Position numbers and translations under genes: made by a program | Source of the DNA: Alphaproteobacteria bacterium | GTDB taxonomy: Bacteria > Pseudomonadota > Alphaproteobacteria > UBA2136 > UBA6156 | Assembly: GCA_020249005.1 (NCBI GenBank) | Contig: JADCGN010000071.1 | Coordinates: 1-7,021 of the forward strand | Direction: 5' to 3' | Length of the DNA: 7,021 nt | In this document: piece after piece, positions 5,161 through 7,021 of the stretch | Numbering within the stretch: the first letter of the stretch is position 1 | Layout of the letters: every line of letters begins with the position of its first letter | Notes under the pieces: model-generated | Databases searched by the model: none | Seen by the model: only the letters and a program-made list of their open reading frames with translations | Told to the model about the DNA's origin: nothing

Positions 5161-6996
5161 TTATTTCAGCTTCACTGCAATGTGCAGTTCCTTCAGCTGC
5201 TTCTCATCCACCACGCTGGGGGCGCCCATCAGCAGGTCTTCGCCGCGCTGGGTCATCGGGAAGGCCACCACCTCGCGCACCATGGTGCTTTCCGCCAGCA
5301 GCATGATCATGCGCTCCAGCCCCGCCGCGCAGCCGCCGTGCGGCGGGGCGCCCAGGTGGAACGCCTTCCACATGCCGCGGAACTTGTCCTTCACCATGTC
5401 GGCGGGTAGCCCGGCGATTTCAAAGGCCTTCAACATGGCCTCGGGCAGGTGGTTGCGGATCCCGCCGCTGATGAGTTCGTAGCCGTTGCAGACCAAGTCA
5501 TACTGAAACGCCTTGATGCTGAGCGGGTCTTGCGTCTGCAGCGCCTCCAACCCGCCTTGCGGCATGGAAAACGGGTTGTGGGAGAAGTCGACGCCCTTGC
5601 CGTCCTCACGCGGTTCAAACATCGGGAAGTCGACAATCCAGGCGAACTTGTAAACGTTGGTTTCGTTCAGGCCGCAATCGGCGCCCAGGCGTACGCGCAG
5701 CGGGTTGAGGATCTTGTGGATGGCGGGCTCTTTGCCAGCGACCATGAACACCACATCGCCCTCGCCACAGCCACAGCGGGTGAAGAGCTCTTGCACCTGC
5801 GTTTCACTGGCAAACTTCGTCAACGGGCCACCAAAGGCGCCTTCCTTGCGGGTAATGTAGCCAGGCGCGGCCGGGGCACCCAGCGCTTCCTGGGCCCATT
5901 TGCCAATCGTGTCGAACCAGCTACGGGGCTGGCTGGTGGCCCCCTTCACGCCAATCGCGCGCACCACGCCGCCGCCCGCGATGATGTTCTTGAACACCTG
6001 GAACTCGCTTTGGGCCCAGATGTCCGACACATCCACAATCTCGAGCGTGCAACGCAGGTCGGGTTTATCCGAGGAATACTTCAACAGCGCGTCGTTGTAG
6101 GGAATGTGAGGCCAGCTTGCGGGCGGTACCACGCTCATCGGCCCGGTCTTGCGGCCGTTGCCGTTCCAATCCTTAAACTCTTCAAACACGCCGCCCACCA
6201 CGCTTTCGGCCACGCGGAACACGTCTTCCTGCTGCACAAAGCTCATTTCCAGGTCCAGCTGGTAAAAGTCGGTCGGGCAACGGTCGGCGCGGGCGTCTTC
6301 GTCGCGGAAGCACGGGGCGATTTGGAAGTACTTATCAAACCCGCTGACCATGAACAGCTGTTTGAACTGCTGCGGCGCTTGCGGCAGCGCATAGAACTTG
6401 CCCGGGTGCAGGCGGCTCGGCACCAAAAAGTCGCGCGCGCCTTCGGGGCTGCTGGCGGTCAGAATCGGCGTTTGGTACTCGCGGAAGCCCAACCCCCACA
6501 TGCGCTTCCTGATGCTGGCGATCACGTCGCTGCGCAGTTGGATGGTGCTGGCCACGTCGTCGCGACGCAAATCCAAAAAGCGGTAGGTCAGCTTCAGCTC
6601 TTCGGGCACGCTATCGTCTTCCAACGCATAGGGCAGCGGCTGGGCGCGAGAAAGCGTAATGAAGTTAATAACTTCAATCTCGATTTCACCGGTTGGTAAT
6701 TTAGGGTTCACCAATCCTTCACCACGGGCCAGCACCTTACCCTTAACCTGGATGACACTTTCCAGGCCCGTATGAGTAATTTCTTCAATGACATTTGCAC
6801 CCAAGGTGTCAGGCTTAAACACCACCTGCACCAGGCCGCTGGCGTCGCGGAGATCGATAAACACCACCCCGCCGTGGTCGCGGCGGCGGAAGATCCAGCC
6901 CGCCAGCATCACCGCTTGGCCCACATTGGCGGCGCGCAGGGTGCCGCATTGGTGGGTTCGGTAGGTGGGGTTGAGGGGCAGCGCGGCCACAGACAT
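5161..6996 (-). CDS. aspS: Aspartyl-tRNA synthetase (class II)
   Basis: AspRS charges tRNA-Asp with aspartate in the cytoplasm. Many alphaproteobacterial forms also charge tRNA-Asn for GatCAB, but which applies here cannot be told. The 611 residues show the N-terminal OB-fold anticodon-binding domain (about 10-115, with GWIFRRRDHGGVVFIDLRD at 33-51). The class II core starts with motif 1 near 160-176. Motif 2 is FRDEDARADR (230-239), with Arg231 and Glu233 for ATP and substrate binding. The bacterial GAD insertion spans about 310-440. The core resumes with HNPFSMP (473-479), GGIRNH (511-516) and motif 3 in GAPPHGG...GLERMIML (549-566). Motif 3 has Glu561 where bacterial AspRS usually has Asp; Glu is the general class II residue. 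The length is slightly above the usual 590 or so. The ATG at 6996 has AAGGA (7005-7009) eight bases upstream. The promoter lies beyond the right edge. The gene converges with the RTX gene. Confidence 0.97.
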   Translation of the reverse strand: MSVAALPLNPTYRTHQCGTLRAANVGQAVMLAGWIFRRRDHGGVVFIDLRDASGLVQVVFKPDTLGANVIEEITHTGLESVIQVKGKVLARGEGLVNPKLPTGEIEIEVINFITLSRAQPLPYALEDDSVPEELKLTYRFLDLRRDDVASTIQLRSDVIASIRKRMWGLGFREYQTPILTASSPEGARDFLVPSRLHPGKFYALPQAPQQFKQLFMVSGFDKYFQIAPCFRDEDARADRCPTDFYQLDLEMSFVQQEDVFRVAESVVGGVFEEFKDWNGNGRKTGPMSVVPPASWPHIPYNDALLKYSSDKPDLRCTLEIVDVSDIWAQSEFQVFKNIIAGGGVVRAIGVKGATSQPRSWFDTIGKWAQEALGAPAAPGYITRKEGAFGGPLTKFASETQVQELFTRCGCGEGDVVFMVAGKEPAIHKILNPLRVRLGADCGLNETNVYKFAWIVDFPMFEPREDGKGVDFSHNPFSMPQGGLEALQTQDPLSIKAFQYDLVCNGYELISGGIRNHLPEAMLKAFEIAGLPADMVKDKFRGMWKAFHLGAPPHGGCAAGLERMIMLLAESTMVREVVAFPMTQRGEDLLMGAPSVVDEKQLKELHIAVKLK

Positions 6997-7004
6997 TGAT
7001 GAAA

Positions 7005-7009
7005 TCCTT
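7005..7009 (-). promoter_or_regulatory. Ribosome-binding site of aspS
   Basis: AAGGA on the minus strand is eight bases upstream of the aspS ATG at 6996 and confirms that start. Confidence 0.7.
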
Positions 7010-7021
7010 ATCGTTGCTGGG

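Noticed and set aside
5449..6699. 416-codon open frame on the plus strand, opposite aspS
   Set aside because: It lies wholly within aspS on the opposite strand, has no ribosome-binding site, and its product is a low-complexity Ala/Arg/His-rich shadow typical of GC-rich antisense frames.

Overview
The window looks like GC-rich Alphaproteobacteria. The aspartyl-tRNA synthetase carries phrasing typical of that class (for example the stretch around residues 176-215 and the GAPPHGG motif). A DegP/DegQ-type protease lying just upstream of rarA is, from memory, a gene order common in that class. The lineage below class level cannot be read from this sequence.

Left block (1-2133, minus strand): a two-PDZ periplasmic serine protease (degP/degQ-like), a small SnoaL-like DUF4440 protein, and the start of rarA, which runs off the left edge. 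The three are tightly packed: the ribosome-binding site of the small gene overlaps the protease stop, and its last codons overlap the rarA start. The small gene is about 39% GC by hand count, against clearly GC-rich neighbours. It looks like a recently acquired cassette slotted between protease and rarA without breaking co-transcription.

Middle block (2134-4961, plus strand): a short divergent promoter region, then dnaB (replicative helicase, complete, no intein), then an AT-rich spacer with the best promoter in the window (TTGACA-17-GATATT). This is followed by a 351-residue RTX calcium-binding protein, probably exported by a type I system that is not encoded here. Its repeats show a higher-order 18/36-residue pattern. 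The RTX gene ends in a perfect 18-bp-arm hairpin.

Right block (4962-7021): a roughly 200-bp convergent intergenic region with two inverted repeats, then aspS on the minus strand, complete, with its ribosome-binding site just inside the right edge.

Most of the window is core housekeeping (replication restart, replication fork helicase, tRNA charging, envelope quality control). The two accessory items are the AT-rich DUF4440 cassette and the RTX protein. No mobile element genes, CRISPR array, rRNA or tRNA gene was seen. I found no convincing new multi-gene system.
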